Position numbers and translations under genes: made by a program
The notes under the pieces: model-generated
Seen by the model: the letters and a program-made list of their open reading frames with translations, nothing else
What the model was told of the DNA's origin: nothing
The model's database searches: none
Shown: piece by piece, positions 8,996 to 20,415 of the stretch
How the letters are laid out: each line of letters opens with the position of its first letter
Position numbering within the stretch: position 1 is the stretch's first letter
Source of the DNA: Liopterus haemorrhoidalis
Taxonomy: Eukaryota > Arthropoda > Insecta > Coleoptera > Dytiscidae
Assembly: GCA_963971575.1 (NCBI GenBank)
Contig: OZ020623.1
Location: 18,168,980-18,232,979 of the forward strand
Direction of reading: 5' to 3'
DNA length: 64,000 bases

Positions 8996-10977
8996 CAGTT
9001 CTTTTAACTGCCGAGGACCGTACCATTCATATAAACCATAAGCATGCCATTCGGGCTGAAGACCTTTCCCGAATAAACGACGTCCTTGAAGACCATCTAT
9101 CTCCAGCCAGTATACTGTGGAATATCGACTGTGCTGTATACGCTGCAGCTACCGTTTTTTGTCCGAAGCGCCCAAAGTCTATTGGCGTGGACAAAGACGC
9201 CAGGCGTATACAGCAAATCTCTTCTAAAATGACACAAGCTCGTCGTGAGGCATCTCGGATTCAATGTGTGATAGACGTGCTCCGAACTAATAAACCACCT
9301 TCTCGGAAACAAAAATCATTTATTAAAATGATACACTTACGTTATCACACAGCGAAGCTATCCACTTTATTGCTTCTAAAGCAAAAATCTGTGGATAGTC
9401 TCCGAACTCTGTCCGTGGCGAGAAAAAGACTGGTTAACAAGCAGAGATGGGTTAAGGAGAATAATATCTTTCGCTCCAACCCCACGCGTTTGTTCAAACC
9501 AGATCCTCCATCATCTTTTGTGTCTCCTACAGTCGAAGAAACAGAGTTCTTCTGACGAAATATTTATGAAAAAGACGTCGTTCTTGAAGATACCCCAGTC
9601 ATTACACAGTTCCAAAGATTCTGCGATCTTCATCTTGAACAGCCCGTGGAAGTTCCTCCCGTGGTTTCTGCCGAAATCGGCTGCATACTTACTTCTTCCA
9701 AAAGTTATGCAGCCCCAGGAGTTGACTGCATAAATAACTTCTGGTGGAAGTCTTTCCCGTGTGTACATCAGCATTTGGCTCGAATTTTCACAGAGTACAT
9801 ACGGGAAACAATGCCAATTCCAGCTTGGCTTGTGGAGGGACGAAATGTGTTGATTCCCAAAAATGGGGTTTTATCCAGGCCAGAAAACTATCGTCCCATT
9901 ACCTGTCTTAACACGCTTTATAAGATCTTCACGAGCGTGTTAAATGAGTGGATCCTGAGTTCCACCGGCCCTGTCTGGAACCAGTTCTATGAACAGAGGG
10001 GGTCAAAGAGAGGTATCGCAGGTTGCAAAGATAATCTTCTTATCGACCGTTGTATCTGTCATGATGCAGTAGCTCATCTTCGCAACTTGTCGATGGCTTG
10101 GGTGAACTATGCTAAGGCCTACGATTCAACATGTCACCAACTGTTGTTGATTCTTCTCGAAGACTTCAGGTCCACCCCGAGATAGTGAGATGTATAGAAA
10201 ACATCATGCTGCTAAGGAAGACCAAATTTCATTTATCATCTGGTAAAGAAGTCTTCCATACGGAGTGGGTTCGATACCAACGAGGAATCTTTCAAGGTGA
10301 CTCGTTGAGCCCACTACTCTTCTGCATTTCATTATTGCCTCTCTGTATTGAGCTCAGGAATGGTAATGGATATAGATGCGGACCGGCGGGCAGAAGGAAG
10401 CATAAAGTCACTCATTTGTTTTATGTGGATGACTTGAAACTATATGCCTCCAACCAGAGTGATTTACAAAGCGCTCTGGATACTGTTTATAATTACAGTA
10501 AGGCGGTTGGCATGAAATTCGGCTTGGATAAATGCGCAGTCCTTCATATTAAACGAGGTCGAGGAGTAGGTGAAGGCGTGGATGTTCAGTTGGTCGATGG
10601 GAGCATTATACGACATCTAAATGCTGGAGAGACTTACACGTACCTGGGTATTGCTCAAAGCAGGCTCCAGGACGCTAATACCATCAAAAAGTCTCTCCAC
10701 AGCAAGTATAAGTCACGACTTAGGCAGATTTGGTCTTCCCAGCTGTCTGGGCGAAATAAGATCTCCGCAACAAATATGCTTGCTGTCCCAATATTGTCCT
10801 ATACCTTTGGCGTTCTCAAGTGGAATGTCAAAGAGTTACAGATGTTGGACATTGAAACGAGAAAGATCATGAACATCCACCACAGCCTACATAAAAAATC
10901 TTCCCTCCAACGTATTTACCTCCCACGTCATCTTGGAGGTAGAGGACTGCTAAATCTGGGGTATCTCCATGGCAGAA
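8996..10977 (+). pseudogene. R4-clade reverse transcriptase, broken
   Basis: Reverse-transcriptase motifs appear in order. There is 'RNVLIPKNG' with 'RPENYRPITCLNTLYKI' (9840-9930), 'WVNYAKAYDSTCHQ' (catalytic A block, 10098), 'RGIFQGDSLSPLLFC' (10275) and 'HLFYVDDLKLYA' (10410, YxDD with V). After these come a thumb with 'GMKFGLDKC' and 'YTYLGI', and a basic tail. The enzyme would copy element RNA onto a nicked target. Damage includes TGA at 9553-9555 (probably a former Trp) and a one-base frameshift near 10165. The frame is lost again at the T-rich insertion after 'LHGRI'. This copy cannot make a full protein. Confidence 0.85.
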
Positions 10978-11045
10978 TTTTTTTTTTTTATTTTTTTATT
11001 TATTTATTATTTTTGTTTTCTGGGTACAAGTATTCGGACATTAAG
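10978..11045. repeat. T-rich insertion inside the R4-type element
   Basis: A run of Ts and TTTA words breaks the coding sequence between the reverse transcriptase and the endonuclease and shifts the frame. It could be a short poly(T) end of a reverse-oriented retroposon or slippage; no target duplication was recognised. Confidence 0.5.
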
Positions 11046-12150
11046 AAGCACTGATCCCCTGATGCAACTCGTCACCACTCATGAGTTTGCAGGTAAAGGA
11101 GCGTTCCTGTTTCAGGCAGCACGCAAAGCAGCAGATTGTCTCGGATTGGCCCAATTAGCGCCAAATACAAGACTCGCTGGTACTCCTATGTCTAACGAGG
11201 AGTACAGACAAGCCAGCGAATCGATAAAGAAGGCAGAACATAACATCCTTATGGAAAAACATATGAGGAAAACGCTACACTCTATGTTCTTCCAAGTCAT
11301 GCAGGACCAGTCTTTGTCCCGGAACTTAACTTTTGCCTTCTTGCGCTCAGTGGGTCTCAGATCTGAGGTAGAAGGATTTATATTTGCATGTCAGGATGTG
11401 CTTAGCACGCTGGCATATCGTAAAAACATCTTGCTGGAAGATATTGCGCATACCTGCAGAACGTGTAAAACATACCCAGAAACCCTGACGCATTTATTAT
11501 CTGCATGCCCCTTCTATGCCGTGTCATACTATATATACCGGCACAATGCTGCTTTGCGCGTTATATACTACCACCTGAGACAGCACTATGGCATCGACAC
11601 TTCACGTGTCGTGCCTTACACTCCTGGGGACGTTGAGGATGTGGTGGAAAATTCCAGATGTCGAATTTACTGGAATTATTCTATTCTTACTCCTCGACCG
11701 CTTCAAGCGTCGAAGCCAGACATCGTTCTGCTGGATCACGAGACACGCGAGATGTTCGTAATCGAATTCTCGTGTCCAGCAGAGAAGAAAATTTCTTCGA
11801 AAGAGGACGAAAAACGATAGAAATACTCTGACCTCCTGTCTGAGCTTCGGCAAATGTACCCGGAACACAAAATTAAGCTTGTGGTTCTAATAATGGGAGT
11901 CCTCGGCGGGACGAAGGCGTCTTTCCAGCAGGAACTTAAGATCATACCTGCCTGCAGACCGGTTTCCAGCTCATTGGTCTGCAGAGTGCAAAAAGCATGT
12001 CTGCTTGGTTCTCTGCGCACTTTGAAGACGCACGGCATAGTGCACAAGCCGCTGCCGCACATCTCCAGGGTCTGGGATGCGGCAGTGTGTATTTTCCCCG
12101 TCAGGTATTCGCGTATGACGTGCTGCCTTGTAGTAAGCCTGAAGTGCAGT
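11046..12150 (+). pseudogene. R4-clade CCHC knuckle and restriction-like endonuclease
   Basis: 'CRTCKTYPETLTHLLSAC' (about 11456-11509) is the C-x2-C-x7-H-x4-C knuckle that precedes the endonuclease in R2/R4-type elements. Downstream, 'KPDIVLLDHETREMFVIEF' carries the PD...E core of the PD-(D/E)XK nuclease that nicks the target DNA. An in-frame TAG at 11818-11820 stops the frame. It stays open beyond that with 'SDLLSELRQMYP' and 'LVVLIMGVLGG', which fits the known C-terminal region. The stop is therefore a mutation and not the natural end. Confidence 0.8.
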
Positions 12151-12154
12151 ACTT

Positions 12155-12196
12155 GGCTAGATGCTAACATATATGTATATATGTTAGCATCTAGCC
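12155..12196. repeat. Perfect 20-bp-arm palindrome at the R4 3' end
   Basis: GGCTAGATGCTAACATATAT is followed after two bases by its exact inverse. It lies at the end of the coding remnant and could form a 3' UTR hairpin in the RNA. Confidence 0.9.
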
Positions 12197-12437
12197 TTCC
12201 ACGAAGCCCTGTTATGTCACCATAAAATGTTATCAAGATGCAATCCGTAATCTGGACCCACTAATGATAACGACTCATTAACGATAATGATGACGGCTCA
12301 TTACACTAATTGGTTTTTATAAAACACACGTAGAATTTGATAGAGAGATCAGATGTTTTCATACGTTGTAAGAGTGAATACCTAGAATAAAATAGTCTGT
12401 GAACAACTTGAGTTTTATTTAAACAATAAATCCCTTA

Positions 12438-12444
<7 letters not shown>
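12197..12444. other. Probable 3' UTR of the R4-type element
   Basis: Non-coding sequence with AATAAA near 12388 and 12425, running into the (TA)n tract. Confidence 0.4.

Positions 12445-12481
<37 letters not shown>
12445..12481. repeat. (TA)n microsatellite
   Basis: About 18 uninterrupted TA dinucleotides mark the boundary between the R4-type element and the 221-bp satellite. Confidence 0.95.
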
Positions 12482-12482
<1 letters not shown>

Positions 12483-15400
12483 CATGTCAATTACATTATA
12501 ATTCTTTGTCGGAGACCAAAATAAATGCCAAGTACTTCTAAAACTTGTCTCTACACAATCTTCACGATAGTTGTTCTTTTTTTTTTTTTGTTTTTCGGGC
12601 CGAATTGATGAATTTTGCCTTACAAATTCAGTTCTTGCATCCGAAAACCTCTAACTAGTAACGTTTTTAAGTAATACGTGATTTTTGAAAATTTAATTAT
12701 TTTGTTGCTATTTTATGTCAATAACATCATAATTCTTTGTCGGAGACCAAAATAAATGCCATGTACTTCTAAAACATGTCTCTCTACACAATTTTCACGA
12801 AAAACAATTTTTTTTTTCGGAGGGTGCTGATTAATTTTGCCTTACAAATTCAATTCTTTCATCCGAAAACCTCTAACTAGTAACGTTTTTAAGTAATACG
12901 TGATTTTTGAAAATTCAATTATTTTGTTGCTATTTCATGTCAATAACATCATAATTCTTTGTCGGAGACCAAAATAAATGCCATGTACTTCTAAAACATG
13001 TCTCTCTACACAATTTTCACGAAAAACAATTTTTTTTTCGGAGGGTGTTGGTTAATTTTGCCTTACAAATTCAATTCTTTCATCCGAAAACCTCAAACTA
13101 GTATCGTTTTTAAGTTATACGTGATTTTTGAAAATTCAATTATTTTGTTGCTATTTTATGTCAATAACATCATAATTCTTTGTCGGAGACCAAAATAAAT
13201 GCCATGTACTTCTAAAACATGTCTCTCTACACAATTTTCACGAAAAACGTTTTTTTTTTTCGGAGGGTGCTGATTAATTTTGCCTTACAAATTCAATTCT
13301 TTCATCCGAAAACCTCTAACTAGTAACGTTTTTAAGTAATACGTGATTTTTGAAAATTCAATTATTTTGTTGCTATTTCATGTCAATAACATCAAATTCT
13401 TTGTCGGAGACCAAAATAAATGCCATGTACTTCTAAAACATGTCTCTCTACACAATTTTCACGAAAAACTATTTTTTTTTTCGGAGGGTGTTGGTTAATT
13501 TTGCCTTACAAATTCAATTCTTTCATCCGAAAACCTCAAACTAGTAACGTTTTTAAGTAATACGTGATTTTTGAAAATTCAATTATTTTGTTGCTATTTT
13601 ATGTCAATAACATCATAATTCTTTGTCGGAGACCAAAATAAATGCCATGTACTTCTAAAACATGTCTCTCTACACAATTTTCACGAAAAACATTTTTTTT
13701 TTTTGTCGGGGGGAATTGATTAATTTTGCCTTACAAATTCAATTCTTTCATCCGAAACCCTCTAACTAGTAACGTTTTTATGTAATACGTGATTTTTGAA
13801 AATTCAATTATTTTGTTGCTATTTCATGTCAATAACATCATAATTCTTTGTCGGAGACCAAAATAAATGCCATGTACTTCTAAAACATGTCTCCCTACAC
13901 AATTTTCACGAAAAACGTTTTTTTTTTTCGGAGGGTGCTGATTAATTTTGCCTTACAAATTCAATTCTTTCATCCGAAAACCTCTAACTAGTAACGTTTT
14001 TAAGTAATACGTGATTTTTGAAAATTCAATTGTTTTGTTGCTATTCATGTCAATAACATCATAATTCTTTGTCGGAGACCAAAATAAATGCCATGTACTT
14101 CTAAAACATGTCTCTCTACACAATTTTCACGAAAAACAATTTTTTTTTTCGGAGGGTGTTGATTAATTTTGCCTTACAAATTCAATTCTTTCATCCGAAA
14201 ACCTCAAACTAGTAACGTTTTTAAGTAATACGTGATTTTTGAAAATTCAATTATTTTGTTGCTATTTCATTTCAATAACATCATAATTCTTTGTCGGAGA
14301 CCAAAATAAATGCCATGTACTTCTAAAACATGTCTCTCTACACAATTTTCACGAAAACATTTTTTTTTTTTTTTTGTCGGGGGGAATTGATTAATTTTGC
14401 CTTACAAATTCAATTCTTTCATCCGAAACCCTCTAACTAGTAACGTTTTTATGTAATACGTGATTTTTGAAAATTCAATTATTTTGTTGCTATTTCATGT
14501 CAATAACATCATAATTCTTTGTCGGAGACCAAAATAAATGCCATGTACTTCTAAAACATGTCTCTCTACACAATTTTCTCGAAAAACTTTTTTTTTTTCG
14601 GAGGGTGTTGATTAATTTTGCCTTACAAATTCAATTCTTTCATCCGAAAACCTCAAACTAGTAACGTTTTTATGTAATACGTAATTTTTGAAAATTCAAT
14701 TATTTTGTTGCTATTTCATGCCAAGTACTTCTAAAACATTTCTACACAATCTTCACGATATTTTTTTTTTTTTTGTTTTTCGGGCCGTGTTGATGAATTT
14801 TGCCTTACAAATTCAGTTCTTGCATCCGAAAACCTTTAACTAGTAACGTTTTTAAGTAATACGTGATTTTTGAAAATTCAACTATTTCGTTGCAGTTTTA
14901 TGTCAATAATATGTCACTAAAATTTTAATTCTTCGTCGGAGACCAAAATAACTGCCATATACTACTAAAACATGTACGTCTACACAATTTTCGTGAAAAA
15001 AAAAGGTTTTTCGGGCCGAATTGATGAATTTTGCCTTACAAATTCAGTTCTTGCATCCGTAAACGTCTAACTAGTAACGTTTTATGTACTAGATACGTGA
15101 TTTTTGAAAATTCAATTATTTTGTTTGCTATTTTATGTCAATAATATCATAATTCTTCGGAGACCAAAATAAATGCCATTTATTTCTAAAACATGTCCGT
15201 CTACACAATTTTTATGAAAAGATTTTTTTTTTGTTTTTCGGGCCGAATTGAACTATTTTGCTTTACAAATTCAGTTCTTGCATCCGAAAACTTCTAACTA
15301 GTAACGTTTTTAAGTAAAACATGATTTTTGAAAATTATTGAAACTATTTCGTTGCTATTTTATATCAATTACATCATAATTCTTCGTCGGAGACCAAAAT

Positions 15401-15670
15401 AAACGCCATGTACTTCTAAAACATGTCTCTCACAACATTTTAAAGAAAAAATAAAAATAAATAATTAAGTAGTAACGTTTTTAAGTAATACGTGATTTTT
15501 GAAAATTCAACTATTTTGTTGCTATTTTGCCAATATTATGTCAATAACATCATAATTCTTCGTCGGAGACCAAAATAAATGCCATGTGCTTCTAAAACTG
15601 TCTCACAATTTTCACGAAAAAAAACAAAATTTTTTTTTTTTGGTTTTTCGGGCCTAATTGATGAATTTTG
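12482..15670. repeat. Satellite DNA, about 221-bp monomer, about 14 copies
   Basis: The word 'TTTGTCGGAGACCAAAATAA' recurs at spacings of about 221-231 bp (12508, 12739, 12961, 13182, 13403, 13624, 13850, 14071, 14293, 14521), then in more diverged copies to about 15562. Each monomer has a T run of variable length, followed by a variable 'tcggagggtg' or 'cgggccgaatt' segment and then 'TAGTAACGTTTTTAAGTAAT'. Central copies are nearly identical and the edge copies are diverged, as expected for unequal crossing-over. No coding potential. Confidence 0.95.
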
Positions 15671-16180
15671 AGACCTATATAGTTGTGTGTTATTTTCGGT
15701 ATAGTAGACGTTACTGCTGACGAGAACGGGTAGGTTTTTGTTAGCCCAGTAATTATAAGTAACGCATTTGGTTGTTAATGCGGCAAGTTTTGTACGTAGT
15801 GGATGTTTTTCTATGTTTATTCTGGACTCTGTATATTTATTTGGCAACATTTGTCTCCGGAAGTGAAATGGTGGTTCTGAGCATTCTACCTTTAAACATT
15901 GAGTAGGTTGACTTGAATTCTGAGATACTGGTTCTTAAGAACATAATGTACTGAACCCGTAGGTCAGTTGCTCCGCGCGGTGTTTGGTGACGGGTAGCCT
16001 GTAGGCGTGGACAATTTATGGTGGTGGGGGGAACGTAAGATGTAAATCAACATGTAGTTGTTGAAACCCTAAAATATAGACCAAATTTATTGGAATCAAT
16101 TTGATTTTGATTTTTAATTTGAAGATATGAAAGAAAAATTTTGATTTATTTTTAATTTTCAATTTTACAGTGCAAAACGA
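15671..16180. other. Unassigned sequence between two satellites
   Basis: Open frames exist on the minus strand but none resembles a known family. The end near 16060 already resembles the flank of the next satellite. Confidence 0.35.
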
Positions 16181-17455
16181 AATACGACGGGATGTATAAC
16201 TCACCCCGATTGTAGATTCACCCCTTTAGGGGTTGATTAGGACAAAATCCTGAAATAAGTTTTATGGAAATTGTAAGAGTAATCTTTGGAAGCAAAAATC
16301 TAGTCGATATCTCATTGGTCCAAAAAGATATAAAGGAATGCCTGAATTCACATTTCACCCCTTTTCAGCCTTAAGGGATGCAATTTTAAAAAACTGTCAA
16401 TAACATTTCGAGATATTTTAAAAATACACATATGTGCCAAAAAGTAATTTTATATCTCAACAAACACAGGAAATACAACGGGATGTATAATTCGCCCCAA
16501 TTGTAGATTCACCCATTTAGGGATTGATTAGGACAAAATCTTGAAACAAGTTTTTCGGGAATTGTAAGAGTAATCTTTGTAAGCAAAAATCAAGTCGATA
16601 TCTCATTGGTCCCGAGAGATATTAAGGAATCCCTGAATTCACATTTCACCCCTTTTCACCCTTAAGGTATGCAATTTTAAAAAACTGTCAATAATATTTC
16701 GAGATATTTTGAAAAGGCACATATGTGCCAAAAAGTAATTTTATAACTCAACAAACACAGGAAATACAACGGGATGTATAATTCGACCCAATTGTTGATT
16801 CACCCCTTTAGGGGTTGATTAGGACAAAATCCTGAAATAAGTTTTTTGGCATTTGTATGGGCAATCTTTGTAAGCAAAAATCAAGTCGATTTCTCATTGG
16901 TCCTAATATTAAGGAATCCCTGAATTCACATTTCACCCCTTTTCACCCTTAATGGATGCAATTTTAAAAACTGTCAATAACATTTCGAGATATTTTAAAA
17001 ATGCCAAAAAGTAATTTTATATCTCAACAAACACAGAAAATAAAACGGGATGTATAATTCGCCCCAATTGTAGACTCACCCCTTTATGGGTTGATTAGGA
17101 CAAAATCCTGAAATAAGTTTTTCGACAATTGTATGGGTAGTCTTTATAAGTAAAAAGCAAGTCGATATCTTATTAGTCCTAAGAGATATTAAGGAATGCC
17201 TGAGTTCACATTTCACCCCTTTTCACCCTTAAGGGATATAATTTTAAAATACTGCCAGTATCATTTCGAGATATTTTAAAAAGACACATATGTGCCAAAA
17301 AGTAATTTTTTAACTCGACAAACACAGGAAATACGGCGGGGTGTATAATTCACCCCGACCGTAGATCCACCCCTTTAGGGGTGAAAATACTGCTATAAGT
17401 TTTTCGGTATTTGTATGGCTAATCTTTGTAAGCAAAATGCAAGTCGATATCTTAT
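16181..17455. repeat. Satellite DNA, about 290-bp monomer, left block
   Basis: The motif 'GGGATGTATAA' followed by 'CACCCCTTTAGGGGTTGATT' recurs at about 16190, 16481, 16772, 17048 and 17340 (spacing 276-292 bp). The self-complementary 'CCCCTTTAGGGG' and 'CACCCTTAAGGG' words are a constant part of each unit. The block breaks in 'GTCGATATCTTAT' where a CR1-like retroelement is inserted. Confidence 0.9.
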
Positions 17456-18935
17456 ATCGATAAAATATCTTAAGTCGATATCTTATGATATCTACGACCT
17501 AAATGTTGGATTAATTAAATTGTCGGCATTAGCATATAGTGATCACATGGTAAATATTATAAATAAATGTTTTCAGACTGGTATATTTCCTGAAAAATTA
17601 AAAATTTCTAAAGTTATACCGGTATATAAGAAGGGCGATCTTAATTCATCTTCTAATTACAGACCGATATCGCTGACGCCAATATTTTCTAAAATAATTG
17701 AAACTGCATTAAAAAATAGAATATTGTCCTTTTTTGAAAAATTTAAATTATTTAACGACCAACAATTTGGATTTAGATGTAAATTATCAACAACAAAAGC
17801 TGCAATAAAATTAATAGAAGAAATTTGTGAGAAGTTGGAACTTGGGCAACATATAGCGGCAATATTTTGTGATCTTACAAAGGCCTTTGACTGTGTTTCC
17901 CATGAAATACTCCTTCTCAAACTCCAATTTTATGGCGTCCGCGATACAGCTTTAAATTTAATAAAAAGTTTCCTTGACGGTCGCAGTCAGCATGTATTCC
18001 ATGAAAATAATATGTCTTCTGCGGAAGGAGTGGAATTTGGTGTACCGCAAGGTTCCATTCTTGGTCCAGTCCTATTTCTAATTTATATAAACGACTTACC
18101 ACATAATATAGATGCATCAACTTTCCTATTTGCTGATGACACAACAATTCTAAATAGCGACTATCCAAATGGAAACATTGAATTAAAAGCAAATTCTTCC
18201 CAGGAACAAGCGATGAACTGGTTTGTAGCAAATCATTTAACATTAAATGATAATAAAACTCAAAATTTAGTTTTCAGTTTAAACAGACATGTACAGAGTA
18301 CTCTTGATTACAATCAGGACAGTGCATGTTTTCTGGGATTTAGATTAGACTCGCGACTGTCATGGAAAAATCATATTAATTATGTAGCAAGTAGATTAAA
18401 TAGTTGTATTTATATGTTAAGAAAATTGAAAAACTATGTAACTATAGATACTTTAAAATTGGTGTACTATTCTCACTTTCAATCTATTCTAAACTACGGC
18501 ATTATCTTGTGGGGTAATAGCTCTGATTGGAATAGATGTTTTAAATTACAAAAAGCAGCTGTACGCATAATTTGCGGTGTTGGCTATAGACATCACTGCA
18601 AAAGTTTATTTATAAAATTAAATATAATGACATTCCCTTCTTTATATATATATAATTTATTAGTTTATATGAAAGAAAATCAAAACTCTTTCAATACCAA
18701 TTGTTCTGTCCATAAATATAATACAAGAAACAAAAATGACATCCGTCTTCCACGGATCAAATATAAGGTAAGTGAGAAGGTACCTGGTTTTATAGGTGCT
18801 AAATTATTTAATAAATTACCAAATGTAATAAATGATCTTAGTCTTACAAAATTCAAAACTGTTATGAAAAAATACTTAATAGAAAAATCGTTTTATACTG
18901 TAACTGAGTTTTTAGAACAAGACATCATGTTGTAA
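17415..18935 (+). CDS. Reverse transcriptase fragment, CR1/Jockey group, open
   Basis: The uninterrupted 506-codon frame carries 'KVIPVYKKGD' and 'NYRPISLTPIFSKIIE' (fingers), 'AIFCDLTKAFDCVSHEILL' (A block), and 'GVPQGSILGPVLFLIYIND' (B block). These are followed by 'FADDTTI' (YxDD-type, Phe first), 'FLGFRLDSRLSWKNHI', and a conserved C-terminal domain with 'ILNYGIILWGNS' and 'LQKAAVRIICG'. It would copy element RNA at a nicked target. The first roughly 15-30 codons are read from flanking satellite, so the annotated start is not a real start. The endonuclease half is absent, yet the whole RT part has no stop codon, so the copy is not very old. Confidence 0.85.
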   Translation: MANLCKQNASRYLISIKYLKSISYDIYDLNVGLIKLSALAYSDHMVNIINKCFQTGIFPEKLKISKVIPVYKKGDLNSSSNYRPISLTPIFSKIIETALKNRILSFFEKFKLFNDQQFGFRCKLSTTKAAIKLIEEICEKLELGQHIAAIFCDLTKAFDCVSHEILLLKLQFYGVRDTALNLIKSFLDGRSQHVFHENNMSSAEGVEFGVPQGSILGPVLFLIYINDLPHNIDASTFLFADDTTILNSDYPNGNIELKANSSQEQAMNWFVANHLTLNDNKTQNLVFSLNRHVQSTLDYNQDSACFLGFRLDSRLSWKNHINYVASRLNSCIYMLRKLKNYVTIDTLKLVYYSHFQSILNYGIILWGNSSDWNRCFKLQKAAVRIICGVGYRHHCKSLFIKLNIMTFPSLYIYNLLVYMKENQNSFNTNCSVHKYNTRNKNDIRLPRIKYKVSEKVPGFIGAKLFNKLPNVINDLSLTKFKTVMKKYLIEKSFYTVTEFLEQDIML

Positions 18936-19043
18936 CATTATTTTTATTGTGTATTGTGTGAATCTGTAATTATTTTATTTTATTTGTATTATGTACTACT
19001 GACATGTCCTATATCCTTGTATGTGATGATTTGGACCAATAAA

Positions 19044-19075
<32 letters not shown>
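17456..19075 (+). mobile_element. CR1-like non-LTR retrotransposon, 5'-truncated, in the satellite
   Basis: An open reverse-transcriptase frame ends at 18935 and is followed by a short 3' UTR with 'CCAATAAATATTATTATTATT', i.e. an (ATT)n tail instead of poly(A). It sits in the 290-bp satellite: 'GATATCTTAT' on the left and 'AGGTCCTAAGAGATATTAAG' on the right are adjacent in other monomers. The 5' part (endonuclease) is missing, as is usual for truncated insertions. Confidence 0.85.

Positions 19076-19076
<1 letters not shown>
19020..19076. repeat. (ATT)n tail of the CR1-like element
   Basis: About 11 ATT units follow AATAAA-like sequence and end exactly at the resumed satellite. Confidence 0.85.
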
Positions 19077-19077
<1 letters not shown>

Positions 19078-20415
19078 GGTCCTAAGAGATATTAAGGAAT
19101 CCTTGAAACCACAATTCACCCCTTTTCAACCTTTAGGGGTGAAATTTTAAAAATCTGTCAAAACTATTTCGAGTTATTTTAAAAAGACACCTATGTGCCA
19201 AAAAGTAATGTTGCAAATAAACGAACACAGGAAATACGACGGGATGTATAATTCACCCCGATTGTAGATCCGCCCCTTTAGGGGTTGATTAGGACAAATT
19301 CCTGACATAAGTTTTTCAGCATTTGTATGGATAATATTTGCAAGTAAACAACAAGTCGATATCTTATAGGTCCTAAGAGATATTAAGGCATCCTTGAAAT
19401 CACAGTTCACCCTAGGGGTGAAAAATTAAAAAATTGTCAAAACCATTTCGAGATATTTTAAAAAGACATCTATGTGCCAATAGGAAATGTTGCAACTAAA
19501 TAAACACAGGAAATACGACGTGATGTATAATTCACCCCGATTGTAGAATCACCCCTTTAGGGGTTGATTAGGATAAAATCCTGAAACACGTTTTTCGGAA
19601 TTTGCATAGGTAGTCTTTGTAAGTAAAAACCAAGTCAATATCTTATTAGTCCTAAGAGGTATTATGGAATCTTGAAATTACATTTCACCTCTATTCACCC
19701 TTAAGGGGTGAAATTTAAAAAAACTGTCAAAATTATTTCAAGATGTCATAAAAAGACACCTATGTGTTTGTACGGGTTATTTTTGTAAGCAAAAACCAAG
19801 TCGATATCTTATTGGTCCTAAGAGATATTAAGCAATCCTTAAATCACAATTCAGCCCTTTTCACCTTTTGGGGTGAAATTTTAAAAAACTGTCAAAATTA
19901 TTTCGAGATATTTTAAAAAGCACCTATATGCCAAAAAGAAATGTTACATCTCAACAATCACAGAAAATACGACGGGATGTATAATTCACCCCGATTGTAT
20001 ATTCACCCCTTTAGGGGTTGATTAGGATAAAATCCTGAAATAAGTTTTTCGGAATTTGCATGGGTAGTCTTTGTAAGCAAAAACCAAGTCAATATCTTAT
20101 TGGTCCTAAGAGATATTAGGAATCCTTGAAATCGCATTTCATCCCTTTTCACCCTTTAGGGGTAAAATTTAAAGAAACAGTCTAAACTATTTCGAGATAT
20201 CTTAAAAAGACACCTAAGTACCAAAAAGGAATGTTAATACCCGACAAACACAGGAAATATGACGGGATGTATAATTCGCCCCAATTGTTGATTCACCCCT
20301 TTAGGGGTTGATTAGGACAAAATTCTGAAATAAGTTTTTCGGTATTTGTACGGGTTATCTTTGTAAGCAAAAACCAAGTCGATATCTTATTGGGCCTAAG
20401 AGATATTAAGGATAT
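19077..20415. repeat. Satellite DNA, about 290-bp monomer, right block
   Basis: The satellite resumes after the CR1-like insertion, with 'GATGTATAATTC' at about 19242, 19521, 19975 and 20265. One monomer near 19700-19770 is shortened by an internal deletion: 'CACCTATGTG' runs straight into 'TTTGTACGGG'. Units are more diverged than in the left block. Confidence 0.9.

Larger units (their letters stand above)
7431..12236 (+). mobile_element. R4-clade non-LTR retrotransposon, decayed
   Basis: The order of domains is N-terminal region, reverse transcriptase, Cys-Cys-His-Cys knuckle, then restriction-like endonuclease. This is the layout of the R2/R4 superclade rather than of elements with an APE endonuclease. 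Wording such as 'FQGDSLSPLLFCISLLPL' and 'FYVDDLKLYA' is close to the R4/Dong group. The element is interrupted by a hAT element at 7878-8987 and a T-rich insertion at about 10978-11045. It carries a TGA, a TAG and at least two frameshifts. Dong-type members insert into (TAA)n repeats, and here a (TA)n tract lies about 200 bp beyond the end. The 5' limit is approximate. Confidence 0.8.
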
